Source: Hermatobates lingyangjiaoensis (Eukaryota > Arthropoda > Insecta > Hemiptera > Hermatobatidae). From it: a stretch of 64,000 nt of DNA. Every line of letters begins with the position of its first letter. The stretch's first letter is position 1. The translations under genes were made by a program, and so were the position numbers. The stretch lies in NCBI GenBank assembly GCA_026182355.1, contig JAPFBL010000069.1:186001-250000 (forward strand), given 5' to 3'. This document shows, one piece after another, positions 22,908 to 34,099 of the stretch. Below the pieces are notes generated by a model. The model saw only the letters and a program-made list of their open reading frames with translations, searched no databases and had not been told where the DNA came from.

Positions 22908-23115
22908 TATCAACATCTAAACCGCAGTAAGAGAATCAGAAAAATGATTATGATCTTTCAACCAAAACAAGTTGTCTTCTTCAGAGTTTAACTGATACTC
23001 TATGATACTAACTATGTAGTGATCAGTGTCAGTGAGACTCTAATGAAAATCAGTTGTTTTAGTTGAATGTTCTTACTCATTTTTCTGTTCCTCTTGGCGT
23101 GATTTATATCTTATT
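22908..23115. mobile_element. Old fold-back related to the AGATCT family
   Basis: Diverged arms (gatctttcaaccaaaacaag, then cttgttttggttgaa-like sequence) lie around an unrelated centre. Similar old copies lie at 25620-25810, 37800-37900, 44830-44930, 54480-54560 and 62578-62765. They show this family has been active over a long time. Confidence 0.6.
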
Positions 23116-23179
23116 TGCATATTAGTATGACTGAGGTTCTTAAAAGTTAAATTGACAATTTAACTCATGACATCTGATA

Positions 23180-23285
23180 TGTGGTTATTAGTCTTTGATC
23201 AGAAAACTACTCAACACCTTGTACGAAGATAGAACTTATTTGCAATAAGTTGTAGCTTTTTGTTCAAAAACTAATCTTCAATTGA
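23180..23285. repeat. Dispersed repeat, copy B
   Basis: Matches 20570-20690 in word order (see copy A). Confidence 0.5.
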
Positions 23286-23514
23286 ATATTTTTAGTTTGA
23301 AACTAAACTAATGAATATTAGTTTTATGAATTCTTCAATAAAGATTGATTAAAATCTCTTCTTTTTTATCAGTTATTAGAGTTGTTATTATGTTAATATA
23401 TAAAATTTTAAGAATTTGGTGACCAACCGACAGCGTTTAATTAATGCTGTGAGGATATTTTCTAAATCAATCTGGTTTACTTATGAGTCTATAGTTTGAA
23501 CGCGAAGTAAAAAA

Positions 23515-23660
23515 ATCTCTCTTGATGACGGTTAAACCAGAAATTAGAGGCCGTAAGTGTTTGTTATCTATTTACTGCTTACCTATGCTTTACCCTAAAA
23601 ATGTTGGTTGCCCTTTTTGGATCGTTTTCCTAGCGATACTATGTATTTACAAATGTTTAA
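23515..23660 (+). mobile_element. Old PLE end of the AATT family
   Basis: TTGATGACGGTTAAACCAGA followed by AATTAGAGGCCGTAAGTG matches the intact core at 54338-54372 (CTGAAGACGGTTCAACCGAA, then AATTAGAGACTGTAAGT). The GAA has become AGAA and stem I is lost. Further on, ttttggatcgtttt matches the same family's 54437 region. Confidence 0.55.
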
Positions 23661-24159
23661 ATAATATACCTGAGCAAGTAATTTTGATCGATAAATTAGT
23701 TTAATTAATCAATGAATGGTTTAGCTGAGCGAAGGAAGAAGGATTTGCTTGAGAGAAATCCTAAAAGGATAAAGGACGTGTCGCAGAGAAGTCGTATTAA
23801 AGGATTAGTGCGGAAGACAGAGTTGCGACCAGGCAGCTTAAATACTGACAAGTGTGGCTTCTCTGACTTGTACTATCTCTGTCTTTCATTTCATCAATTA
23901 GTGTTTAAAGCCACTGTAGCAATTTCGACATAAGAATGAGATACGCTGCCACTGTCAATGATAACAGCCAACCTCTGTGAAATAAATGATATCTCAACTT
24001 TATTAAGCTCTCTGTACTCTTCTGCTGCGCACAATCCACTGAACAATATTCTGCTTTATTCGTTTCATTACATGTGATGTGATGTTTATATGCTTTTACC
24101 TTATTTTTGTTGGAGGGATGGAAACACTTAATTTACCTATAGGCCAACTATATAATTAA

Positions 24160-24330
24160 CGTGATTTTACATCAGGACATCTTAATTTGACTTTCCTCAG
24201 GATGATTATAATAGGGATTTTTAAGCAATATCTGACACCGTATAGGATTGAAACAGACAGCTTATTGTTTTCTCCAAGGGACATGTGAATTAGCAACCTA
24301 GGTTCAACTCCATTGTCAAAATTGTCAAGT
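24160..24330 (-). mobile_element. SINE, copy lacking a clear head
   Basis: On the minus strand 'tatacggtgtcagatattgc' and 'aaaaatccctattataatca' align with the body of the SINE copies at 20880 and 52195. The tRNA-like head is decayed. Confidence 0.6.
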
Positions 24331-25619
24331 ACATACATACATTTATGCCTATTTTATTATTATTAATTAAAGTTCGTCATTTTTGTCTCCCAATATGAAA
24401 TCAACATCTTAAAGTTGATACTTTCACCATCTCATTCCTTTTTTTTTTGTTTTTAATTTTTTATAACAATACTAATGAAACTTCGATTCCTGATAACTAT
24501 ATAATATGCAAGTATTTCTACTGTTATAATTATTTCAAAGCATAAAAACAAAATACTTTTAGAACTTGTTTCCTTTTTTTCATATTTCCAACAATGTCAT
24601 TTCACTGAAATGGTATTTTTATACTATAAAATAATCCTAACTCTTGCGATATACATAATCAAGAGTTAAAGTTAATTAGTTAGTAGTAATGAATCGGATT
24701 TAGTTAATTTCCCATAGTATAAGTAGTTGAAGAAGTGACAGACTTATTGAAGCTTGTCTATCCTGAAACATTATTTCCCCTACTTGTTTATTCCTTAATG
24801 ATCTTTTTTAGCAAGCATCAGATAAATTATGGGCATTTACCTTTATTCCTCTTTAGTTAATGTCATGCTTAATTTCTGGGCACTCTATACAAAATGCATG
24901 TATAAAAAGTCATATTTCAGTGGAACAGGCCAAATAGTATTCGTATTAATGTCAAAATAATTGTTTGGTTTGTGAACGGGGTTTAAAAAACCATGTTAGA
25001 TTGCCAGCTGGATGTTCCACTGTCTATTCATTCTAGAAGAATGAGTCTGGAGATTAAAAATGTCAGACTTTCCCATTCGTCTTGATAGTTCCTAATATTG
25101 GAAATAAATTGCTATACACCATTCCACTTCGGAATCATTATCGTCATTCCTTCCCCATTATTTGTTCTGGAAATTGAAAAATATAGCCAGTACAAACCCC
25201 AAATATACCAAGCCTTTTCTTCTTTGTACTGTACAAATACAATATAGGGCAGGCTATTACCTATGGTGTGGTTTAAAAAGTAAAGTTTATGATTGTAAGA
25301 TTCAAGTTTCTTTGTTAATCAATATTTTGGACCTAATAATTAACTTTTTTATTACTTTAGATATTATTTTTTTTTACAAATATCCTATTATTTTTTATTT
25401 AAATTCTACTGTCTATCCTCCAATTTCAAAGGAACCGATACATTAGTATTTTATACAAATTAGAATCGTTATACTAAGAAATAAACATGAACATAAATAA
25501 GCATGAAATAAAAGTGACTCTCTCTCAAATCATTTTTTTATGACTTTAACCAGAACAATTTTAACTGGATGAAAACTTGTTGTTCATTCGATAGATATAT
25601 GTAACAAGTTTTTAAAATA

Positions 25620-25810
25620 AACACGTGAAATAAAAATCAACATCTAACCAACAGTAAAAAATCAGAAAATTTGCTTACGATCTTTCAAGCCTAACAAGTG
25701 GTCTTCATCATTTTCTACTCTCTATTAGTTTGGACTATGACGAAGACCACTTCTTTTGGTTGAAAGATTCTAATCATTTTGCTGATATCTTACTGTAGTA
25801 GATACTTACT
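25620..25810. mobile_element. Old fold-back related to the AGATCT family
   Basis: The arms read gatctttcaagcctaacaag and, inverted, gacgaagaccacttcttttg followed by gttgaaagattctaatca. The left border has 'taaacacgtgaaataa', the family's outer end. Confidence 0.65.
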
Positions 25811-26489
25811 GTCTAAAAAAAAAAAGGAAAAGAATTGAAACGTTAATCTAATTAATTACTAAATTTTTTTTAGATTATTTATTTAACTTTGATCTTTTAT
25901 ATGTACGACTTGATCATGACTTATAAGAATAATTGTACGTTCAAGTTCACAAAATATGCTCCTTTGAAGCAGGGGTTTGTTAGTGGGCTGATAAAACAGG
26001 GGCCGATAATTAGTGGATTATCAAGAAAATATATTAAAAATAATTAAATTTAATTAAAAAATTAACAAGAATGAATACTAATTGCAATTTGGATTGATTA
26101 CACTGGATGTAAAGACTTTTTACTGATATAGCTGTTTCTGACCCATTAATGTTCCTTCAGGAGAAATTCATTAAATATTTAAATATACCCTCTATTACCT
26201 ACCACTACTATGGCAAAATTAATTAAATTTTGTGTTGTTGACTATCACTTTTATTTGAAAATAGTTTTTATAAACTTGAATTTGGTCTTTCGACGAATAA
26301 TTGCTTATCCCCTTCTCTGGAGTAGTTTATAAATGAAAATTTTTGACATAAAATATTAATTCAATTCTACTTAGTCAAGTTAGTTGGTTCCAATATATAT
26401 TAACGATATATTATGGTTCTATACTAAGCCCATTAATATAACTATCTTTTTTTGCGAAATTTAATTCATTAATACCAAGAATCCGATTC

Positions 26490-26800
26490 ATCAAAATATG
26501 AAAAGAAACTGTATACTGCCTTTTGTGGATGTTTTTATCATTGATTCCATCCCTATTATGGTTTTAATGTATAAAGAGTTCATCAGTGCATTTGCTTATG
26601 TCGATTTTTATTTCTCGTATACAAGAAATATTGAATTATCTGTTTTATTTAGACATATGTTTTTAAAGGCATTAACAATCACCCGCCGGAATTCCTAAGG
26701 GTGGTAGTATTACCATTGTTTCTATCGTTACTCATTAAAACACTCAACTCTAATATTAGCAAACATTTAAAGGGTGCTGAAGAATAATAATCTTCTTCAG
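26490..26800 (+). pseudogene. Decayed PLE reverse transcriptase fragment
   Basis: The frame reads LPFVDVFIIDSIPIMVLMYK, then EFISAFAYVDFYFSYTRNIE and VLFRHMFLKALTI. This has the spacing of the Penelope-like segment LPFLDV...VYRKPTFT..Y..F.S...K...L..L..RA..I, which follows the palm aspartates. It is interrupted after about 66 codons. A second frame downstream (LRVVVLPLFLSLLIKTL) may be the following LPF segment. Identity is by pattern only. Confidence 0.5.
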
Positions 26801-27344
26801 ATTATCAGATTTGAATCTTGATTCTCAGATCAAAATAACGTTTGATTAAAATCAAATCAGGCTACTTCAAGTATAGAAAGGTTTTGCATAACAAAAGCAA
26901 ATATATAGGCAAAGTTTTTAGTCTTTTAGAAAACTAATCTCTGAATTTTTGATGCATAAAATGTTTTGCTTGATAATTTGAAGTTAGGTGTTTCAACTTA
27001 TTTAATTTTTTTTTTTGAATCTATTGAAACATAAGATATTGTTGGGGGTGATTGATATGATATTATAGCGGCCGCCCTGGATGTTTTACGTTAACATACG
27101 GAATAAACATAGAAATGTAGTAGAAAACAACATCAACGAGTGTCAGTCACAATTATAAAAGTCGCTTGTGATACTCACAACTTGATAGGCTGAGGTTGTT
27201 TTTTTTTACTCTTTTCCTTTTATATAAAAGTGAAGTATCAAAATATATTCCAAATTTATTAAATTTTCAGCTGAAGGGCGAACGTCTTTTACGAGTTACT
27301 GATTCCGTCAACAAGAAATGAATAATATGTATGTGCATATGATG

Positions 27345-27465
27345 TTGGTAGGTGGCTAGAGTAGCACAGTGGCTTACGTGCGCACCTCTGAACTGGTAGA
27401 GTTCGGTTTTTTTTTACTTCTTTGGTTTCAGTTGAGATACACTTGAAAGATCTTTATAGGCTCAG
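27345..27465 (+). mobile_element. tRNA-like SINE head, truncated
   Basis: An A-box-like word (TAGCACAGTGGCTTACGTGC), then 'ctctgaactggtagagttcg', then poly-T. The arrangement matches the SINE heads at 51790-51840 (minus) and 29930-29985 (minus). Confidence 0.55.
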
Positions 27466-27544
27466 GGTGAATGTTTTTTTTATTAAATTAAATTTTATTA
27501 AAATTAAAAAAAATTGAATATATTTTGATGTTTCACTTTTAATA

Positions 27545-27960
27545 AAAAAAAAAATCAACCTGAGCCTATAAAGATCTTTCAACCGTAACAAACTGACTTC
27601 GTTAGAGACAAATCCCAACTGAAATCGAAGATGTAGAAACATCTGGTAAGTAGGTTTGTTGCGATCGAAGATGGACAACGTCCGAAAGCGCTCCAATTTC
27701 AGGATCAATTTACGAGGTATGACGGTTTTACCTATTTCTAATATAAATCTGGTAAGGGGTTGAGAGGAGTGGGAGGCGAGAGCGGTATTTTAAAGGGTGT
27801 AAAGTGTAGGGGAGGGCAATGGTCCAGGGAACAATATTAGGGTAAACAAAGGAGTACAGGTAGAAGGAAGTGAAAAACTATCTGGTAGACGTCAACCCTC
27901 TAAGTATACTAAAGTCAAACAAATGTTAATACTCCCAATATAGAATCATTAGAGACACAT
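27545..27960. mobile_element. Longer AGATCT-family element with unique centre and SINE tail
   Basis: It has the AAGATCTTTCAACCGTAAC end followed by a longer interior (ggttgagaggagtgggagg, then 'gtaaacaaaggagtacagg') that matches 38560-38710. This is a less reduced version of the small fold-backs. A SINE-tail-like segment 'actcccaatatagaatca' follows at about 27930. Confidence 0.55.
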
Positions 27961-29739
27961 TACTCTTTTATGGAATCAGAGTCAGAAATGTAGTTTTCTA
28001 GAAAAAACCCCAATCCCACAAAAAAAAAGGAAAAAGTGAAGTTGTACTACAGCTTAATCGTCAATGTGATGGCATTCGGGATCGTAAGCACTGAGAAAAT
28101 CGAGGAGCGCCAATGTCAAATGCAAGGTTATGCTCATTGGGTTCTTCGATTTTAATTTCACAAGTTTTTTTATTTCTTTCTATAGAATCAAAAGGCCGCT
28201 AGAAATATCATACTTGGATCTACGGTGTTTTCAAAAAGCAATAGAAATAAATACAATTATAAATTGGTAGCTGGCAACTCGTACATTGTTCTTCAATTTT
28301 TAGTCATAAACAACTTCATAATAATGCTCCAAACCTTCATATTCGCGTTTGCCAGTCATGGTTCAGTTCAAATTTTTCTTTTCCCAAAATAAAGGAAAAC
28401 TTTAAGATGCCGTTAAGATAGTAAAGGTTTCCTTCACTGATAGATTTAAACTCTTGAAACCATTGTCTCTGATATTACTAGTTTTGTATTTAATCCATAT
28501 TTCGTATACAAAGTATATTACCACAATAGCTATGAAATTATTAAATAAAATCATTTTTATTACAGTTTCTTTGGTATTAAAGAGTATTTTAATCTTTAAT
28601 TGGCAACGTTAATATACTTTGTATTATTTGTATACTAATAGAAATTTTTATTAGTATTTTGGTATTAGTCCAAATAGCAGAACTATTAAGTGAAGTATTA
28701 TTTTTTGACAATCCCAGGGTCTTATTGACGATTGATTATGCAATAACGAGCCATTCTATATAAATTAGAGTAGTTAAAACTATTCACAGGCTTCTAAATT
28801 ATTATTAAATTGAGGTAAATTGTACAGTATTATATTGAATTTGAGTTCGAGCATTAAAGCTGAATACCTTGAAATCAATAAATGATATTTACTTCAGTTT
28901 AGGTAGAAAAAAAAATTACTTTTTTTTTTCATGCTGAATACACCACAAAACCAAACAGTTTTCTACCATTTGTGATCAAACTCTGTTTTTCTTTCAGCTT
29001 TCAATTTAGGAAATCAACTGTATTGGTGAAAACACTAGGCAGACTGTAAGAGAAAACTGGAAATAAATCCCTGGATTAGGTTTTAGGTGGAACCTTTCAA
29101 AATCCCATTTTTGTTTTTGCAAGTCTTCAATTTCGTTCCATGAAATTTTATTGTTCTGAATCCCTTTCTTTCTTTTTTTTTTTTCAATGTTTCACTTTTT
29201 TGTTATGACTAAATAAACTGCTTTAAAAGATTTGTATTTTAGATGTTTGAAAAAGTTTCAAGGCATTTATATGTCAGATGTAAATATTTTCAAGATAGAT
29301 TGATTGTCTGCAACTTTATAAAGGTTTACTGTAATTTGGGGAAGTATTCATTTGATAATACAGTATACTGGCGAGTAGAAATAACGTTTGTGCATTAATG
29401 AGGAACTGATTATTGTGTACTTGGCATGTAGAAGAGGAACTCGTTTTTCAATTTAATAGTGATGAAGTACATAGAACTTGTCAAACGATCGGTACCAAGT
29501 TTTTTTCATCGAAAATAATACATGTTATTGGTATCTTTCGTATATATGGGAGATAGTAGTAATTAAAGTGTTTGAGATACTAACAGGTTGATTCTGTAGA
29601 CGGAGTCTTTTATATAAAGTCTCAATGGGTTTTTTTCTCGGTTGCCAGGGAGATTGAGGGTCTACTGGAAAGCTAAACTGATCTAACGCTGATTCCTCAA
29701 GGGAATATGGCGTATCCCTACCCTACAATTCAAATCATT

Positions 29740-29990
29740 CTATATTAGGAGGTCTAGATTTTACCCAACCAAAGTATATTTAAAGTAAGGATCTTGAACG
29801 CATACCTGACATCGTACAGGCGTGTGACAACGGTTTATCGTCTTCTCTGAGGGAAGCCGTGCTTAAAGTTTTTCACCTCCCTCATGAAAGAAATAAGAAT
29901 ATGAATCGAAGGCCTGAGTAAGAATCGAAACACTGGGATTACTAGTCCAAAGGCATGTGCACAATCCGTTGGGCTAACATGGCACCTTAT
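29740..29990 (-). mobile_element. tRNA-derived SINE, copy 2
   Basis: The minus strand begins with a tRNA-like head (GTTAGCCCAACGGATTGTGC, then CAGTGTTTCGATTC as B box). It continues through 'ctgtacgatgtcaggtatgc' to the tail 'ggttgggtaaaatctagacc' and 'tcctaatatagaatg'. It is full length and clearly homologous to 20710-20945. Confidence 0.8.
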
Positions 29991-30271
29991 TTTCTAATAA
30001 GACACTTTAGAAACAGGGTTGTTTATAATAGTTCTTAAACAATAAAGATTTGAGAATTAATATTACATCAAACATTAAAGATCTAAGATTTGTTGATTGT
30101 TTATTAACATCGATAGTTATCAGAGCAGTCGATTACTTACATAATTGCAATCTAAATAATATAGATTCGATTGTTATTTCTACATTCAATTCACTCTCAT
30201 TTCATCAATTATTACTTGTGTCGATAAATCGATGTATTATTGTAAAAAAACTGTACTGTAAATGCACTTAC

Positions 30272-30444
30272 TTTTCAAAGTCTTGAAGACTCTTGTCTGT
30301 TGCATTCTTTGGTTTTGTAAACTCCTTATTAAATTTATCTTTGGAATAGTTGAGATATTGCTTCCAGTCTTCAATGGGGAACTTGATATAGCCCTGTGCT
30401 TGATGAGCACTGCGGTGGTCACCCAGATTAAGTCCATCCAGCAT
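30272..30444 (-). CDS. PKA-C: Protein kinase A catalytic subunit, N-terminal exon
   Basis: The minus strand encodes MLDGLNLGDHRSAHQ, then IKFPIEDWKQYLNYSKDK and FNKEFTKPKNATDKSLQDFE. This has the spacing of the PKA-C A-helix and linker (VKEFLAKAKEDFLKKWE...LDQFER). A GTAAGT donor follows two bases into a lysine codon. Joining to the acceptor at 22261 restores AAG and gives [16 protein letters not shown], colinear with [18 protein letters not shown] chose the ATG at 30444, giving 363 residues in all. The frame stays open upstream, and two possible acceptors exist (exon start 30450 after CGGCAG, or 30466 after CTGAAAG), so another first exon is possible. With this ATG there is no MGN myristoylation signal. 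Confidence 0.85.
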
Positions 30445-30479
30445 ATCTACCTGCCGCTTACTTTGACTTTCAGAAAAAT

Positions 30480-31480
30480 AAAAACAACAAAATCAGTGTT
30501 TTCCATTCATTGTTTCAAATATTTTAAAACTTAACAATACGCAAATTCTATTATTATTATTCGTTTTTTTCATTTAACCTCATGGAATAAAAATTTAAAT
30601 ACTTCTATATATTTCTTCCTTCTAACTGGGACTTAATAATTTACAAAGTGCAGGACAGTTTTTAAAAATCATTGAAAAGCAAAAAAATATGTATAGCAGT
30701 GTTTTTATCATTTATTTGTATTAATTCTCAGAATATTGTGTCATATAGCCTTTGAGTTGACTTAACCATCTATTTATTTTGTCTGGATTTTTTTTACTAT
30801 TTAATGATATATTTTATCATTCTTTGAATGTATTTTTCAAGAGTGCCAGTTATATCGGATTTGCGACAAGTTTGTCATTAAATATCTGACTAAAGTATGT
30901 TTCTGGTGAAATATGAATAACGACTCAGAGTTGGTCACCTCTCGGTTTTTGTTTTATTTCCAGTACACTTCAAAGAGCATGGTAAATATGGGAAAGTCAT
31001 ATCCCTCAGTAGGTAAATAACAGATTTAAAGCACAACTCTAAATTAAGCCTTAAATTCATATCTTTCTTTTGTCGTGAACATTTTTTTTATTGCAATTTT
31101 ATCAAGTAAAAAAAAAGAGTTTGCCAAAATAAACAGGTTTTTTTTTAAACTGAAAAGTAATATTTAAAAAAAAATTCTATTTCATCGAATGAATTGAACT
31201 CTTGGATTGTTAAAAAAAAAATCTTCTTTCGTTGACAATTTATTCACATGTCTCTATTGTGAAATTCCTTTTTCATTACGTCACTATCTAATGAAAGTAA
31301 AATATTATTTTGTTTTAATATTGGCTTTATTTATGCAAATAATTATTTCATTTCATTTTTTTCATAATTTACATCCGATATATATAACAGTATAATATTT
31401 TGATAGAAATTTACAAATTTTGTATTACATATAAAATTGCAAAGTATTCGTATTTGAAAATGCGTTTACATACTTTCTCG
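30480..31480. other. Non-coding AT-rich stretch upstream of the kinase exon
   Basis: It could contain the kinase promoter if the ATG at 30444 is the true start. I see no TATA box or CpG-rich patch I would call. Confidence 0.4.
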
Positions 31481-31489
31481 GTATAACGT

Positions 31490-32330
31490 AATCATAGATC
31501 ATTTCCAGAAATGTAGATCACATACTTAGCAGTATAAGACACTTATAGGTCATTACCACGTTATATACTTTACTGATATAACACATTTATGAATTATTTC
31601 TAAGATTCAAGATACGACTTACTTAATAACCATTTCAAAGATCTCATTCGTAACTAATATAACACATTTATGAATTATTTCTAAGATACAAGATACAACT
31701 TACTTAATAACCATTTCAAAGATCTCATTCGTAACTAATATAACACATTTATGAATTATTTCTAAGATACAAGATACAACTTACTTAATAACCATTTCAA
31801 AGATCTCATTCGTAACTAATATAACACATTTATGAATTATTTCTAAGATACAAGATACAACTTACTTAATAACCATTTCAAAGATCTCATTCGTAACTAA
31901 TATAACACATTTATGAATTATTTCTAAGATACAAGATACAACATACTTAATAACCATTTCAGAGATCTCATTCGTAACTGATGTAACACATTTATGAATT
32001 ATTTCTAAGATACAAGATACAGCATACTTAATAACCATTTCAAAGATCTCATTCGTAACTAATATAACACATTTATGAATTATTTCTAAGATACAAGATA
32101 CAACATACTTAATAACCATTTCAGAGATCTCATTCGTAACTAATATAACACATTAATGAATTATTTCTAAGATACAAGATACAACTTACTTAATAACCAT
32201 TTCAAAGATCTCATTCGTAACTAATATAACACATTTATGAATTATTTCTAAGATACAAGATACAACATACTTAATAACCATTTCAGAGATCTCATTCGTA
32301 ACTGATGTAACACATTTGTGAATCATTTCT
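31490..32330. repeat. Tandem array, 81-bp unit, about 9 copies
   Basis: The unit starts TAACACATTTATGAATTATT and contains ACCATTTCAAAGATCTCATT. 'CTAAGATAC' recurs at 31681 and 31762, giving period 81. The first copies before 31577 are strongly diverged, the middle ones near identical, and the last decays. Two unit variants alternate (caacttac/ttcaaag and caacatac/ttcagag), which suggests higher-order duplication of 162 bp. The open minus-strand frame is due to the 81-bp period. Confidence 0.9.
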
Positions 32331-33289
32331 AAAATTTCCATATCGCTTTAAGGATTTTCAGTTTTTTATGACCACAAAACAACAACCTAAATATTTTGTA
32401 AAGTTTTTGTTATCTTGCCTTTTGTTAGTTTGTTCTTCTGTCGTGACATAAATTAAAAGTTCTCAGAGCATTTGTTTCGTTTATTTTCCTAGTGGTCTCT
32501 TGTGTTATTAATTCAATCTCATGTTTAATGTGGATATTTTCTTATGATAACTGTCATATATATTACATTATATACTTTACTTAGGAAGTTTGTCTATTAT
32601 TTGAATGTGCGTTACAAGTTCTGATTGCTGAAAGATCAAATAATTGTTTATTTGTTTTATTCTTACCTGTATAATGTGGGCGACAAGGTACTTCGTTGGG
32701 TTTTTTTTTTTAGTTAATCATATAATACCTATTAACTGTCATTATACCCTTTTAGTTATACGTAAATTGGGAATGATGAGATACAAAACTGGAGTTTCAA
32801 AATCAAAACTTAATGAACAGAGACTAAGTTGTCGAACACACAGGTTGTGTAAGTATTCGTTCTGCCTTTACTCAAGTTTTTTTTTTTACAAAGAACAAAA
32901 AAAATCTGTTCACATCATCTCCCTGAAATAAAGCGGTTAATCTTGTTCCTATGTTATATCCGTTAAAATGTTACCGAAACTTTGAATATGTAAAAATGTA
33001 TAACTCCTCTCAGATAGTTTGATTGCATTTTACCAAAAATACACTTGAGACTCATGTGTATAATGAAGTTAGAACACTCACCATAACCTGACCTAACTTT
33101 AAAAAAACATATCTTCCTAAGAATCTTGTTCATTTGAATTTAACTAAAGAAATGAACAAAATGGAGTTGTTTCTTTGTGATGGTGAATGTAATCTTGTTA
33201 GTGAAATTTTATTTTGCTCCTGGAGAAGGTGGTAAGAATGATTAGACAAGGTGTTGGTAGCATTGTAAGGGGGTAACAGATGTTATATT

Positions 33290-33570
33290 TATAGCGCTAC
33301 CTAACCAGTGTCGAGGGGTGTGATTGCTAGGGGTTGGCCAAGCAGGGGTGGAAACGTAAAACTGTTTATTGTAATACTTGGCTTGGGGGAGGGAGGTTGG
33401 GTTAAAGTGAGAGGAATAGATGTGCGGGCGGATATTGATCAGTTGAAAGGGAACCCAAGGCCGCAGCCTCCCCCGGCAGAGCGGGTCACTACCCGCCTGT
33501 CTCCATTACAGGACACCCTCCTCCTAGAGGTCCCCACTCAATTATTTGCCGTAGTCTTAACAAAATGCCT
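33290..33570. other. GC-richer segment of unknown origin
   Basis: A G-rich then C-rich block (ccgcagcctcccccggca, then ctgtctccattacaggac) in AT-rich surroundings. The plus frame is open for about 100 codons but resembles nothing I know. It is probably a fragment of a mobile element. Confidence 0.3.
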
Positions 33571-33825
33571 GTACAATAAACAAAATATTTCAATCACAAA
33601 ATTTAAAAAGTAATGACATATTTAAATTATGCATAAACTGCGGGTAGTCCAAAGTTTTGTTGTTTTTTTTTTCCAACACAGTAACCCTACATCGGGTCCA
33701 TAGGAAACCCTGTGTAATCTATACACACATACACATAACTGTATTTGTAATCTATAAGGAAACCCTGTTTCCTTATGGATTACACATTTATCACAAACCT
33801 GAATACATCTTATATCTAATTTTAT

Positions 33826-34095
33826 CAATGATCAAACCACAATAAGAAAATGGGAAAACAAGACTAAGATCTTTCAACCGTATCAAGCGGTCTTCGTCAG
33901 AGTCAAAAACCCAACTGAACACTAGATGCAGAAAACATCTGGTGAGGAGTTTCTGCATCTAGTGTTCAGTTGGGTTTTTGACTCTGACGAAGACCGCTTG
34001 TTACGGTTAAAAGATCTTAGTCTTGTTTTCCCATTTTCTTATTGTGGTTTGATCATTGATTGTTATTTCACGTGTTTTTGTGAAATCTTTTTATC
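33826..34095. mobile_element. Fold-back pair of PLE ends, AGATCT family, with preserved centre
   Basis: Full inverted arms lie around a centre 'ctagatgcagaaaacatctg' that is itself inverted. The right arm contains CTGACGA, ACCG/CGGT (GGTTA) and GAT-like changes, the left arm the complement of GGTTGAAAGATCTTAGTC. The outer right end shows the full family end (gattgttatttcacgtgttt). Confidence 0.8.
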
Positions 34096-34099
34096 TAAT

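Larger units (their letters stand above)
22262..30271 (-). other. Intron of the PKA-C gene (about 8 kb)
   Basis: The donor GTAAGT is at 30271-30266 and the acceptor CAG at 22264-22262. The intron holds two AGATCT fold-backs, decayed relatives of them, SINE copies and a PLE reverse transcriptase fragment, each listed separately. The remaining AT-rich parts (23290-23510, 24340-25600, 25820-26490, 28000-29590) show nothing identifiable. Confidence 0.85.

Noticed and set aside
31862..32119. 85-codon minus-strand frame with repeated peptides
   Set aside because: It is a product of the 81-bp tandem array, with no sign of selection on the protein.
31490..32330. CRISPR-like array
   Set aside because: The units are contiguous with no unique spacers, and the genome is eukaryotic.
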